A program made the translations under genes and the position numbers. A stretch of DNA of 64,000 nucleotides from an uncultured Bacteroides sp. (GTDB taxonomy: Bacteria; Bacteroidota; Bacteroidia; Bacteroidales; Bacteroidaceae). The stretch lies in assembly GCA_905201685.1 (NCBI GenBank), contig CAJKOW010000001.1, forward strand, positions 34,947 to 98,946, written 5' to 3'. Below the pieces are notes generated by a model. It was not told where the DNA came from, did no database searches, and saw nothing but the letters and a program-made list of their open reading frames with translations. Of the stretch, positions 37,391-46,943 are shown piece after piece. The number at the start of each line of letters is the position of its first letter. Within the stretch, counting starts at the first letter, position 1.

Positions 37391-37455
37391 CCTCCGAAGT
37401 AAAAGCTAAAAACAAGGTTTTTGCTTTGTACTTCACTCGGTTTGCACTATCTTTG
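37391..37455 (+). promoter_or_regulatory. Promoter cassette copy 2, driving purL
   Basis: TTTG (37425-37428), a 19-bp spacer and TATCTTTG (37448-37455) lie about 86 bp before the purL ATG. It is 65 bp long with three mismatches to 36670-36734. The two copies are direct repeats 721 bp apart and exactly bracket the toxin-antitoxin pair. Confidence 0.88.
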
Positions 37456-37541
37456 CATACGGAAAAGGACAAAGGGAAACATAATTCCCGAAACACCTTG
37501 ATAATAAAGGATTTTATCATCAACATAGCGCTATAACAATT

Positions 37542-40500
37542 ATGATTTCTTTCTACAGAACTCCTCAAAAAAGCGTAATTGCCGTAGAATGCGATCACGC
37601 CATTTCGCAAGCAGAAAGCGAAAAGCTCTGCTGGCTCTTTGGAGAAGCCACCCCCGAAAGTGAAGAAAACCTGAAAGGATATTTCGTTGGCCCCCGCCGC
37701 GAAATGATTACTCCCTGGAGTACAAATGCCGTAGAGATCACTCAGAACATGGGCCTCAGCGGCATTTCACGCATCGAAGAGTACTTCCCCGTAGCCGACG
37801 AAAACGCCGACCACGACCCGATGCTGCAACGCATGTACAAAGGACTCGACCAGCAAGTATTCACCACCAACCGCAAGCCCGAACCCATCATCCACATCGA
37901 AGACCTCGAAGCCTACAACGAGCAGGAAGGTCTGGCCCTCTCGAAAGAAGAGATGGACTATCTGAAGAAAGTGGAGAAAGACCTCGGACGTCCGCTGACC
38001 GACTCCGAAGTATTCGGCTTCGCCCAAATCAACTCCGAACACTGCCGCCACAAAATCTTCGGCGGTACGTTCATCATCGACGGCGTAGAGCAGGAATCCT
38101 CGCTCTTCCAGATGATCAAGAAGACCACACAGGAGAATCCCAACAAAATCATATCGGCTTACAAGGACAACGTAGCCTTCGCCGAAGGTCCCGTCATCGA
38201 GCAGTTCGCACCCGCCGACCACTCCAAGCCCGACTACTTCCAGGTGAAGGACATCAAGAGCGTCATCTCGCTGAAAGCCGAAACACACAACTTCCCCACC
38301 ACCGTAGAGCCCTTCAACGGCGCATCAACCGGTACGGGTGGTGAAATCCGCGACCGTATGGGTGGCGGTAAAGGTTCCTGGCCCATCGCAGGTACTGCCG
38401 TTTACATGACCTCCTACCCCCGCACGGAAGAAGGACGCGAATGGGAGGAAATCCTGCCCGTACGCAAATGGTTGTATCAGACACCCGAGCAGATTCTGAT
38501 CAAGGCATCCAACGGTGCCAGCGACTTCGGCAACAAGTTCGGCCAGCCGCTCATCTGCGGTTCGGTGCTGACCTTCGAACACCAGGAAACAAGTAAACAA
38601 GAAACAAGTGGACAAGGTGACAAGGCAGGCCTTGTTGACTCGTCAACTGAAGCCTCTCCAACTGTTTACGGCTACGACAAAGTCATCATGCTGGCCGGCG
38701 GCGTAGGCTACGGCACCCAGCGCGACTGTCTGAAGGGCAAACCCGAAACCGGAAACAAGATTGTTGTAATAGGTGGTGACAACTACCGCATCGGTTTGGG
38801 TGGCGGATCCGTCTCATCCGTTGACACAGGACGCTATAGCAGCGGCATCGAACTGAACGCCGTACAGCGCGCCAACGCCGAAATGCAGAAACGTGCCTAC
38901 AACGTAGTGCGCGCCCTCTGCGAAGAAGAGGTAAACCCCGTTGTCTCCATCCACGACCACGGCTCGGCCGGACACGTGAACTGCCTTTCCGAACTGGTAG
39001 AAGAGTGCGGCGGACACATCGACATGAGCAAACTGCCCATCGGCGACAAGACCCTCTCGGCCAAAGAAATCATCGCCAACGAGAGCCAGGAACGCATGGG
39101 CTTGCTCATCAAGGAAGAAGCCATCGAACACGTTCACAAGATTGCCGAACGCGAACGCGCCCCGATGTACGTCGTAGGCGAAACGACCGGCGACCACCGC
39201 TTCTGCTTCGAGCAGGCCGATGGCGTACGCCCCTTCGACCTGGCCGTTGACCAGATGTTCGGCTCCTCACCCAAAACATACATGGTGGACAAAACCGTAG
39301 AACGACATTACGAAATGCCGACTTACGAACTGTCCAAACTGCATGAATACCTGGCCAACGTGCTCCAGCTGGAAGCCGTAGCCTGCAAGGACTGGTTGAC
39401 CAACAAAGTGGACCGCTCCGTAACGGGTAAGATTGCCCGCCAGCAATGCGTAGGCGAGCTTCAGTTGCCGCTGAGCGACTGCGGTGTGGTAGCCCTCGAC
39501 TACCGCGGCAAAGCCGGTATCGCCACTTCGCTGGGTCATGCTCCGCAAGCCGCATTGGCCAACCCGGCCGCCGGCTCCGTACTCTCCGTCAGCGAAGCAC
39601 TGACCAACCTCGTCTGGGCACCGCTGGCCGAAGGACTGGATAGCGTATCACTCTCCGCCAACTGGATGTGGCCTTGCCGCTCACAAGAAGGTGAAGACGC
39701 ACGCCTCTACACGGCAGTCAAAGCATTGAGCGACTTCTGCTGTGCCCTGCAAATCAACGTACCTACCGGCAAGGACTCCTTGTCCATGACGCAGAAATAC
39801 CCCGACGGAAGCAAAGTCATCGCTCCGGGTACGGTCATCGTATCGGCCGGCGGCGAGGTGAGCGACGTGAAGAATGTGGTTTCGCCCGTACTGGTGAACG
39901 ACCATAAGACGACGCTCTACCACATCGACTTCAGCTTCGACAAGTTGCGCTTGGGCGGTTCGGCCTTCGCACAGTCATTAGGCAAGGTGGGCGACGACGT
40001 ACCTACCGTACAGAATCCCGAATACTTCCGCGACGCCTTCCTGGCCGTTCAGGAATTGGTGAACAAGGGCCTCATCCTGGCCGGACACGACATTTCGGCC
40101 GGTGGTCTCATCACCACGCTGCTCGAAATGTGCTTCTCGAACATGGAAGGTGGTATGGAAATCAGCCTTGACAAGATTAAGGAAGACGACCTCATCAAGA
40201 TATTGTTTGCCGAAAACCCGGGCATCGTCATCCAGGTGGCCGACAAGCACAAGGACGAAGTGAAGAAGATACTCGAAAACGCCGGTGTAGGCTTCGTGAA
40301 GATTGGCAAGCCGACCGATGAGCGTCACATCCTCGTCGAGAAAGACGGTGCCACTTATCAGTTCGGCATCGACTACATGCGCGACGTGTGGTACTCCACT
40401 TCCTACCTGCTCGACCGCAAACAGTCGATGAACGGTTGCGCCAAGAAGCGCTTCGAAAACTACAAGATGCAACCCATGGACCTGGCCTTCATGCCTGGCT

Positions 40501-41312
40501 TCACAGGCAAGCTTGCCCAATACGGCATCAGCCCCGACCGCCGCACACCGAGCGGCATCCGCGCCGCCATCATCCGCGAAAAGGGTACGAACGGCGAACG
40601 CGAAATGGCCTACTCGCTCTATCTGGCCGGCTTCGACGTGAAGGACGTGACCATGACCGACCTCGTAAGCGGACGCGAAACGCTGGAAGACGTCAATATG
40701 ATTGTCTTCTGCGGCGGATTCTCCAACTCCGACGTACTTGGTTCAGCCAAAGGTTGGGCAGGCGCCTTCCTCTTTAACCCCAAGGCCAAAGAGGCACTCG
40801 ACAAGTTCTATGCCCGCGAAGACACCCTGTCGCTGGGTGTATGCAACGGTTGCCAGCTGATGATGGAACTGAACCTCATCAACCCCACCGACGAGAAGCG
40901 CGGACGCATGCTCCACAACGACTCGCACAAGTTCGAAAGCCGCTTCCTGGGCGTCACGATCCCGACAAACCGCAGCGTAATGTTCGGTTCGCTGAGCGGT
41001 AGCAAGTTAGGCATCTGGGTAGCTCACGGCGAAGGCAAGTTCTCCCTGCCTTACGACGAGGACCACTACAACATCGTAGCCAAATACACCTACGACGAGT
41101 ATCCCGGCAACCCCAACGGTTCCGACTACTCCGTAGCAGGTATCGCCAGCCCCGACGGCCGCCACTTGGCCATCATGCCCCACTTGGAGCGCGCCATCTT
41201 CCCGTGGCAGAACGCCTACTATCCCGCCGACCGCCTGCACCACGACGAAGTAACGCCATGGATCGAAGCCTTCGTCAACGCACGCAAGTGGGTAGAGCAG
41301 AAAATGAAATAA
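37542..41312 (+). CDS. purL: Phosphoribosylformylglycinamidine synthase
   Basis: This 1256-residue single-chain enzyme makes FGAM from FGAR, glutamine and ATP in purine synthesis. The N-terminal domain (1-150) is followed by the FGAM synthase halves: SEHCRHKIFGG, KAETHNFPTTVEPFNGASTGTGGEIRD, VSIHDHGSAGH and GHDISAGGL. The C-terminal glutaminase domain (about 1000-1256) has FCGGFSNSDVLGSAKGWA, GVCNGCQLM (catalytic Cys) and PHLERAIFPWQN. The gene is markedly GC-rich with biased codons compared with its neighbours, as for a highly expressed core gene. Residues about 350-374 are a low-complexity insert (ETSKQETSGQGDKAGLVD) that looks like read-through of an intergenic repeat. Confidence 0.97.
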   Translation: MISFYRTPQKSVIAVECDHAISQAESEKLCWLFGEATPESEENLKGYFVGPRREMITPWSTNAVEITQNMGLSGISRIEEYFPVADENADHDPMLQRMYKGLDQQVFTTNRKPEPIIHIEDLEAYNEQEGLALSKEEMDYLKKVEKDLGRPLTDSEVFGFAQINSEHCRHKIFGGTFIIDGVEQESSLFQMIKKTTQENPNKIISAYKDNVAFAEGPVIEQFAPADHSKPDYFQVKDIKSVISLKAETHNFPTTVEPFNGASTGTGGEIRDRMGGGKGSWPIAGTAVYMTSYPRTEEGREWEEILPVRKWLYQTPEQILIKASNGASDFGNKFGQPLICGSVLTFEHQETSKQETSGQGDKAGLVDSSTEASPTVYGYDKVIMLAGGVGYGTQRDCLKGKPETGNKIVVIGGDNYRIGLGGGSVSSVDTGRYSSGIELNAVQRANAEMQKRAYNVVRALCEEEVNPVVSIHDHGSAGHVNCLSELVEECGGHIDMSKLPIGDKTLSAKEIIANESQERMGLLIKEEAIEHVHKIAERERAPMYVVGETTGDHRFCFEQADGVRPFDLAVDQMFGSSPKTYMVDKTVERHYEMPTYELSKLHEYLANVLQLEAVACKDWLTNKVDRSVTGKIARQQCVGELQLPLSDCGVVALDYRGKAGIATSLGHAPQAALANPAAGSVLSVSEALTNLVWAPLAEGLDSVSLSANWMWPCRSQEGEDARLYTAVKALSDFCCALQINVPTGKDSLSMTQKYPDGSKVIAPGTVIVSAGGEVSDVKNVVSPVLVNDHKTTLYHIDFSFDKLRLGGSAFAQSLGKVGDDVPTVQNPEYFRDAFLAVQELVNKGLILAGHDISAGGLITTLLEMCFSNMEGGMEISLDKIKEDDLIKILFAENPGIVIQVADKHKDEVKKILENAGVGFVKIGKPTDERHILVEKDGATYQFGIDYMRDVWYSTSYLLDRKQSMNGCAKKRFENYKMQPMDLAFMPGFTGKLAQYGISPDRRTPSGIRAAIIREKGTNGEREMAYSLYLAGFDVKDVTMTDLVSGRETLEDVNMIVFCGGFSNSDVLGSAKGWAGAFLFNPKAKEALDKFYAREDTLSLGVCNGCQLMMELNLINPTDEKRGRMLHNDSHKFESRFLGVTIPTNRSVMFGSLSGSKLGIWVAHGEGKFSLPYDEDHYNIVAKYTYDEYPGNPNGSDYSVAGIASPDGRHLAIMPHLERAIFPWQNAYYPADRLHHDEVTPWIEAFVNARKWVEQKMK
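38583..38660 (+). repeat. In-frame repeat-derived insert within purL
   Basis: The stretch has ACAAG-rich direct repeats (GACAAGGTGACAAG at 38611-38624), a perfect hairpin ACAAGGC-AG-GCCTTGT (38620-38635) and GACTCGTCAACT. Close relatives are in the spacer before nifJ (GACAAGATGACAAG at 63802-63815 and AACTCGTCAACT at 63901-63912). Its composition differs from the surrounding GC-rich codons. Confidence 0.7.
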
Positions 41313-41369
41313 CAAGGGAGTACGGAAGGACGGCTGCAACCGTAACTTCCTCCCACTACTAACAACCAT

Positions 41370-41432
41370 ACGGATTGTACAAACGTCACGAAAACAGATC
41401 CCAATCTTTCAGTGACCCCATGTACAATCCGT
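41370..41432 (+). terminator. Structured inverted repeat downstream of purL
   Basis: ACGGATTGTACA (41370-41381) and TGTACAATCCGT (41421-41432) are perfect 12-bp arms, with an inner GTCAC/GTGAC pair (about 41385-41389 and 41412-41416). It is followed by an A/T-rich ATTTATTTTATC. It probably ends the purL transcript before the HTCS promoter. The large loop is unusual for a simple terminator. Confidence 0.65.
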
Positions 41433-41465
41433 ATTTATTTTATCTGCAACTTACTCAGCTTCCCT

Positions 41466-41497
41466 TTTGCTAATCTCAAATAAAAGTTCTACATTTG
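41466..41497 (+). promoter_or_regulatory. Promoter of the second HTCS gene
   Basis: TTTG (41466-41469), a 20-bp spacer and TACATTTG (41490-41497) match the Bacteroides consensus, 57 bp before the ATG at 41555. Confidence 0.8.
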
Positions 41498-41554
41498 TAA
41501 TCCAATTATAATAAGGTAAGCTACTCTGTTCGTTTCAAATAAAAACCGACAATC

Positions 41555-44500
41555 ATGCTGAAAAAGATCCTTTCTGTCATATTCCTTCTCTGTCCTTTGC
41601 TCTGTCTGGCTCAGACCTATAAATACATCGGAGTAGAAAACGGATTAAGCAACAGACAAGTATATGCCATTCAAAAGGACAAGAAAGGCTACATGTGGTT
41701 TCTGACTCACGACGGAATAGACCGTTTCAACGGAAAGGACTTCAAATCGTACAAACTGATGGATGGAGAAGAGGAAATCAGTTCCATCCTCAACCTGAAT
41801 TGGCTTTGCCTCGACCCCCAAGGGACAGTGTGGGTTATTGGCAGACAGGGACGGGTGTTCCGCTACGATGCCGTACACGACACATTCCGATTAGTGTACA
41901 AACTACCTAAAAACACAGCCAACAAGGAACCTCACTCACCGGTCAGCTATGGTTTTGTTGATGACAACTGCATCGTGTGGCTCTGCACCACGGACATAAT
42001 CTATCTGTACGATTCCACCCACAACAGAGTGACAAACATCCGGAACGGAATAAGCGGAAACATCACCGATATCGAGCAAATAGACTCCACGCACTACTTC
42101 ATAGGCACAGACATCGGCATCCACTACGCCGAACTGAAACAGAACAAACTGACGCTGTCACCTTGCGAGCAGTTGGATTCACTTGCCCTGCAAATCAATG
42201 AATTATACTATCACAAGCCTTCACATAAGGTGTTCATCGGTACTTTCCAGCGCGGAGTATATGTTTACGAACTGGACAATCACCGCGTACGGCCCCTGCA
42301 AGCCGGACTGATGGACATCACCATCAACTGCATCCAGGCCCTGAACGACGACGAAATACTGATAGCTACCGATGGGGCAGGAATTTATAAAAGCAATGTC
42401 CACACCTACGAATCGGAGCCTTATATCGTGGCCGACTACAACAGCAACAACGGGATGAACGGCAATAACATCAGCGACATCTATATAGACGACGAACAGC
42501 GCATCTGGATGGCCAACTACCCCATCGGCATCACAGTGCGCAACAACCGCTACGCAGCCTACCAGTGGATCAAGCATTCCATCGGAAACCGCCAGTCGTT
42601 AGTCAACGACCAGGTGAACGCCATCATCGAAGACCACGAAGGCGACCTGTGGTTTGCCACGAACAACGGCATCAGCCTCTATGAAGAAAAAAGCGGTAAC
42701 TGGCGTTCCTTCCTCAGCATATTCGATCAGGAACTGCACAGCAAGAACCACGCCTTCCTCTCCTTGTGCGAGGTTGCTCCCGGCATCATCTGGGCAGGCG
42801 GATACAGTTCGGGCATCTACGAAATCAACAAACACCGAAACAGCGTGGACTTCTTCAACCCGTCGCTATTTGGCAACCTGAACATCCGACCGGACAAATA
42901 CATCCGCTCCATTACCCTCGACTCTGAAGGCAAAGTATGGTCGGGAGGATATTACAACCTGAAAGAGATAGACTACAAGAAGAAAGAAATACGCAACTTC
43001 GACAACCTGACAGGGATTACCACCATCCTTGAAAAAGACAGCAGCCACATGTGGATAGGAACCACAAACGGGCTCAGTCTGCTCGACAAAAAGACGGGCG
43101 AACAACACCCTGTCCCACTGCCTATCGACTCTTACTACATCTATTCCTTATACCAGGCCGGAGACAGCCTGCTCTATATAGGAACAAACAACGCCGGGTT
43201 GCTGATCTACAACATTCGAACAGACAGCTTCGAACAGTTCTATACGGATAACAGTGCTCTGATATCCAACAATATCTACGACATCTTGTCCGACGGGAAG
43301 CACAACATTTTTCTCAGTACAGAAAGCGGATTGACCAACTTCAATACCGTCAGCAAGACTTTCCGCAACTGGACAAAGGAACAAGGGCTGAGCTCAGACC
43401 ATTTCAACGCTTCGTCAGGAACACTGCGCCGGAACGGCAACTTCATCTTCGGAAGCACGGATGGAGCCATCGAGTTCAGCAAAGACATTGAATTGCCCGA
43501 TGATTACAAATTCAAAATGATACTCAGTGATCTGAAAGTACTCTACCAAACCGTCTATCCCAACGACAAAAAATCACCGCTAAAGGCAGACATCAACGAC
43601 ACAAAGACGCTCCGGTTGAAGTACAATCAGAATACGTTCTCCATGCAGGTTTCGTCCATTAATTACGACTATCCTTCCCTCATCCTCTATTCCTGGAAAT
43701 TAGAAGGATTCTACGATGCATGGAGCCGTCCCGGACGGGAAAATACGATTCGTTTCACCAACCTGAACCCGGGTGAATACACCCTGCGCATCCGAGCCAT
43801 CTCCAATGAAAACCGGAACATCATTCTGGAGGAACGCAGCATGCAAATCATCATCGAAAAACCGATATGGCTCAGCGGATGGGCCATCAGCCTCTATGTA
43901 ATCGTACTGCTCAGTATTGTGTCTGTCGGCATCCGACTGCTGATGATGAAGAAACAAAGAAAAGTATCTGACGAAAAAATCCGTTTTTTCATCAATACCG
44001 CACACGATATCCGTACCCCGTTGACCCTCATCAAAGCCCCCCTCGAGGAAGTGGAAGAGCGCGAACAACTGAGCGAAAAAGGGAAAAACAACCTGAACAC
44101 AGCCTTACGGAACGTGAACGCCCTGCTGCGGCTGACCACCAACCTGCTCAACTTTGAAAGAGCAGATACTTACTCCAGCAACCTGCATGTCTCCGAATAC
44201 GAACTGAATGCCTACATTGAAGAGACCATCCACGTGTTCAAGGCCTATGCCGACGTCAAACATGTCACATTAACCTATGAAAAGAACTTCCAGTATCTCA
44301 ATGTCTGGTTAGATAAGGACAAAATGGATTCGATTCTGAAGAACATTATTTCGAACGCCTTGAAATATACTCCCGAAGGCGGAAGCGTAGCAATCTGTGC
44401 GACAGACAACAACGACTCGTGGAGCATTGAAGTAAAGGACACAGGAATCGGCATTCCGGCCTCCGAACAGAAAAAACTGTTCAAAATGCACTTCCGCGGC

Positions 44501-45604
44501 AGCAACGCCATCAATTCGAAAATAACGGGAAGTGGCATCGGGCTTCTGTTGGTGTGGAAACTGGTCAACATACACAAGGGAAAACTCAGTTTCAACAGCA
44601 TCGAAAACAAAGGCTCGTCCATTAAAGTCACCTTCCCGAAGGACAAACGGAAATACAGAAAGGCTCTTGCCAACGCGGTACAAACCGACGGGTCTGCCAA
44701 TAACGCCACGACAGTGGCGACAACCGCCCGCCCTGCACCGGCCAGTCCTTCGGACGGAAAAGGTACAACAGATTCGGCTTCGCAGTCAGAAAACCTGCCG
44801 AAGGTACTGGTTGTGGAAGACAACGACGAACTGAGGAACTACTTGCAAAACAGTCTGCATGACGAATACCGGATCAGTGTCTGCAACAACGGGAAAGAAG
44901 CACTCGGCATTGTCAAGGAGATGATGCCCAATCTGATCATTTCGGATATCATGATGCCCGAAATGCGCGGCGACGAACTGTGTCAGACTCTGAAAAAGGA
45001 TATCGAAACATCTCACATCCCCATCATCCTGCTGACTGCCCTCAGTACAGACAAGAACATCATCGAAGGCCTGCAAAGCGGAGCAGACGAATACATTGTA
45101 AAGCCGTTTAACATCGGTATCCTGCGGGCTACCATTGCCAACCTGCTGGCCAACCGTGCCCTGCTTCGTCGCAAGTATGCCAATCTGGAGCTGAACGACA
45201 AAAACGAAGACATCCCCTGTGCCAACTGCAATAACGACCTTGACAGGGAGTTCATCGCCACCGTAAAGAAAATCGTGGACGACAACATGGATAATCCCGG
45301 CTTCAATGTAGATACCCTCTGCAGCCTGATGAACATGAGCCGTACCAGCTTTTACAACAAGATAAAGGCCCTGACCGACCAGGCACCGGCCGACTATATC
45401 CGCCTGATCAAGCTGAAATATGCCGCCCAATTACTGGAAGAACAAAGATATACCATCACTGAAATAGCCGAAAGAACCGGCTTCAACGATGCCAAGTATT
45501 TCCGCGAAGTATTCAAAAAGCACTTCAACGTCAGTCCCAGCCAATATGCCAAGGACAAGATACAGGAGAAAGAAAAGCGGATGTCACCGGAAAAGCCCTC
45601 GTGA
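41555..45604 (+). CDS. Hybrid two-component system sensor/regulator (HTCS), orphan
   Basis: This 1349-residue protein has a signal peptide (about 1-20, ending LLCLAQ). Two-bladed-propeller repeats follow (about 22-680; GLSNRQVYAIQKDKKGYMWF, MWIGTTNGLS), then a Y_Y_Y domain and a membrane segment near 775-800. HisKA has H817 in NTAHDIRTPLTL, HATPase has NALKYTPEGG and GSGIGLLLVWK, the receiver has D1131 in LIISDIMMPEM, and an AraC helix-turn-helix completes the protein. A Ser/Thr/Ala-rich linker (NATTVATTARPAPASPS) joins kinase and receiver. HTCS genes normally sit beside the SusC/D genes they control, but none is near. The closest downstream genes are two chromate-transporter halves (64 bp away), and a GH5/GH43 pair lies about 6.5 kb further on. 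Target and ligand are unknown. Confidence 0.94.
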   Translation: MLKKILSVIFLLCPLLCLAQTYKYIGVENGLSNRQVYAIQKDKKGYMWFLTHDGIDRFNGKDFKSYKLMDGEEEISSILNLNWLCLDPQGTVWVIGRQGRVFRYDAVHDTFRLVYKLPKNTANKEPHSPVSYGFVDDNCIVWLCTTDIIYLYDSTHNRVTNIRNGISGNITDIEQIDSTHYFIGTDIGIHYAELKQNKLTLSPCEQLDSLALQINELYYHKPSHKVFIGTFQRGVYVYELDNHRVRPLQAGLMDITINCIQALNDDEILIATDGAGIYKSNVHTYESEPYIVADYNSNNGMNGNNISDIYIDDEQRIWMANYPIGITVRNNRYAAYQWIKHSIGNRQSLVNDQVNAIIEDHEGDLWFATNNGISLYEEKSGNWRSFLSIFDQELHSKNHAFLSLCEVAPGIIWAGGYSSGIYEINKHRNSVDFFNPSLFGNLNIRPDKYIRSITLDSEGKVWSGGYYNLKEIDYKKKEIRNFDNLTGITTILEKDSSHMWIGTTNGLSLLDKKTGEQHPVPLPIDSYYIYSLYQAGDSLLYIGTNNAGLLIYNIRTDSFEQFYTDNSALISNNIYDILSDGKHNIFLSTESGLTNFNTVSKTFRNWTKEQGLSSDHFNASSGTLRRNGNFIFGSTDGAIEFSKDIELPDDYKFKMILSDLKVLYQTVYPNDKKSPLKADINDTKTLRLKYNQNTFSMQVSSINYDYPSLILYSWKLEGFYDAWSRPGRENTIRFTNLNPGEYTLRIRAISNENRNIILEERSMQIIIEKPIWLSGWAISLYVIVLLSIVSVGIRLLMMKKQRKVSDEKIRFFINTAHDIRTPLTLIKAPLEEVEEREQLSEKGKNNLNTALRNVNALLRLTTNLLNFERADTYSSNLHVSEYELNAYIEETIHVFKAYADVKHVTLTYEKNFQYLNVWLDKDKMDSILKNIISNALKYTPEGGSVAICATDNNDSWSIEVKDTGIGIPASEQKKLFKMHFRGSNAINSKITGSGIGLLLVWKLVNIHKGKLSFNSIENKGSSIKVTFPKDKRKYRKALANAVQTDGSANNATTVATTARPAPASPSDGKGTTDSASQSENLPKVLVVEDNDELRNYLQNSLHDEYRISVCNNGKEALGIVKEMMPNLIISDIMMPEMRGDELCQTLKKDIETSHIPIILLTALSTDKNIIEGLQSGADEYIVKPFNIGILRATIANLLANRALLRRKYANLELNDKNEDIPCANCNNDLDREFIATVKKIVDDNMDNPGFNVDTLCSLMNMSRTSFYNKIKALTDQAPADYIRLIKLKYAAQLLEEQRYTITEIAERTGFNDAKYFREVFKKHFNVSPSQYAKDKIQEKEKRMSPEKPS

Positions 45605-45668
45605 AAGGATCAGCCAACAGCATTTTATCTTAAACATTAACCAATAAATATTTACACTATCGGATTAT

Positions 45669-46223
45669 ATGAACATTTATCTCGAAGCCTTCTCCATCTT
45701 CTTTAAGATTGGTGCCTTCACCATCGGCGGTGGATATGCCATGGTACCGCTGATAGAAGAGGAGATTGTAACGAAACGCAACTGGATAGCCAAAGAAAAT
45801 TTTATAGACCTGCTTGCCATTGCACAGTCATCACCAGGAATCTTAGCCGTCAACATATCCATCTTTATCGGTTATCGCCTGCGAGGCATCCGCGGCAGTA
45901 TCGTCACCGCATTGGGAACCATCCTGCCCTCTTTCCTTATTATATTGGCTATCGCCCTGTTTTTCCATAACTTCAAGGAGAACACGGTTGTCGAACGCAT
46001 CTTTAAAGGCATACGTCCGGCCGTTGTTGCACTGATTGCCGCACCGACCTTCAGCATGGCCAAATCGGCAAAAATAAACAAGTACAACATCTGGATTCCG
46101 GTTGTTTCTGCCCTGCTGATCTGGCTCCTCGGCTTTTCACCCATCTGGATTATCATTGCTGCAGGAGTCGGTGGATACGTATGGGGAAGATACAAAGCCA
46201 AATCGACACACAACAATCATTAA
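45669..46223 (+). CDS. Chromate transporter family protein, half-size (first of pair)
   Basis: This 184-residue membrane protein of the short-chain CHR family has the hallmarks FKIGAFTIGGGYAMVPLIEEEIV at the start and AIAQSSPGILAVNISIFIGYRLRG. About five to six membrane segments are predicted. Short CHR proteins work as pairs encoded by adjacent genes, as here (21 bp before the second). The family is named for chromate/sulfate antiport, but in gut anaerobes the natural substrate is uncertain. It lies 64 bp after the HTCS without an evident terminator between them, so cotranscription is possible. Confidence 0.9.
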   Translation: MNIYLEAFSIFFKIGAFTIGGGYAMVPLIEEEIVTKRNWIAKENFIDLLAIAQSSPGILAVNISIFIGYRLRGIRGSIVTALGTILPSFLIILAIALFFHNFKENTVVERIFKGIRPAVVALIAAPTFSMAKSAKINKYNIWIPVVSALLIWLLGFSPIWIIIAAGVGGYVWGRYKAKSTHNNH

Positions 46224-46244
46224 TCTGCTAAATACTTATTACCT

Positions 46245-46793
46245 ATGATTTACCTTCAATTGTTCTATACATTTTTCAAGATAGGCCTTTTCGGTTTTGG
46301 CGGAGGCTATGCCATGCTTTCAATGATACAGGGCGAAGTGGTCACACGCTACGAATGGCTCACTCCTCAGGAGTTTACCGACATTGTCGCCATCAGCCAG
46401 ATGACTCCGGGTCCGATCGGCATCAATTCGGCTACCTATGTCGGCTTCACGGCGACGGGCAGCGTATGGGGTTCGGTGATTGCGACATTTGCCGTAGTGC
46501 TTCCATCCTTCATCCTGATGCTCACCATCAGCAAGTTCTTCCTGAAGTACCAGAAGCATCCGGCTGTAGAAGCCGTATTCAGCGGCTTACGGCCTGCCGT
46601 AGTCGGATTGCTCGCTTCAGCTGCACTGGTTCTGATGAACACCGAGAACTTCAGTTCGCCTACCGAAGATACCTACTCGTTCGTCATCAGCTGCATCATT
46701 TTCTTAGTGGCTTTTGTCGGAACAAAGAAGTATAAGCTGAATCCTATCGGAATGATTATCGCCTGCGGTCTGGCTGGGCTACTGTTTTACTAA
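46245..46793 (+). CDS. Chromate transporter family protein, half-size (second of pair)
   Basis: This 182-residue membrane protein resembles the preceding one: FKIGLFGFGGGYAMLSMIQGEVV and AISQMTPGPIGINSATYVGF are the paired family motifs, and five to six membrane spans are predicted, ending in GLAGLLFY. It most likely forms an antiparallel heterodimer with the product of 45669-46223. A strong hairpin terminator follows 26 bp after the stop. Confidence 0.9.
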   Translation: MIYLQLFYTFFKIGLFGFGGGYAMLSMIQGEVVTRYEWLTPQEFTDIVAISQMTPGPIGINSATYVGFTATGSVWGSVIATFAVVLPSFILMLTISKFFLKYQKHPAVEAVFSGLRPAVVGLLASAALVLMNTENFSSPTEDTYSFVISCIIFLVAFVGTKKYKLNPIGMIIACGLAGLLFY

Positions 46794-46818
46794 GCTATCT
46801 ATACTTTCCGATATAAAA

Positions 46819-46888
46819 AGGCACGGATTTCACAGAGGCTACGGATCAAAAAAACAAGTGATCCGTCGTGTCTGCGAAATCCGCGCCT
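46819..46888. terminator. Bidirectional hairpin terminator between convergent genes
   Basis: The arms 46819-46848 and 46859-46888 pair over nearly 30 bp (AGGCACGGATTTC with GAAATCCGCGCCT, ACGGATCA with TGATCCGT), with a short A-rich loop. It ends both the chromate-transporter genes and the minus-strand GHL10 gene. Confidence 0.9.
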
Positions 46889-46943
46889 TTATTCTTTCCA
46901 AAGATACCGACGGGCAAGTCGGCTATCGGAACATTAGTTCCCG

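Noticed and set aside
45669..46793. Split (frameshifted) single chromate transporter
   Set aside because: Each half has its own start and full family motifs; paired half-size CHR genes are a known normal arrangement.
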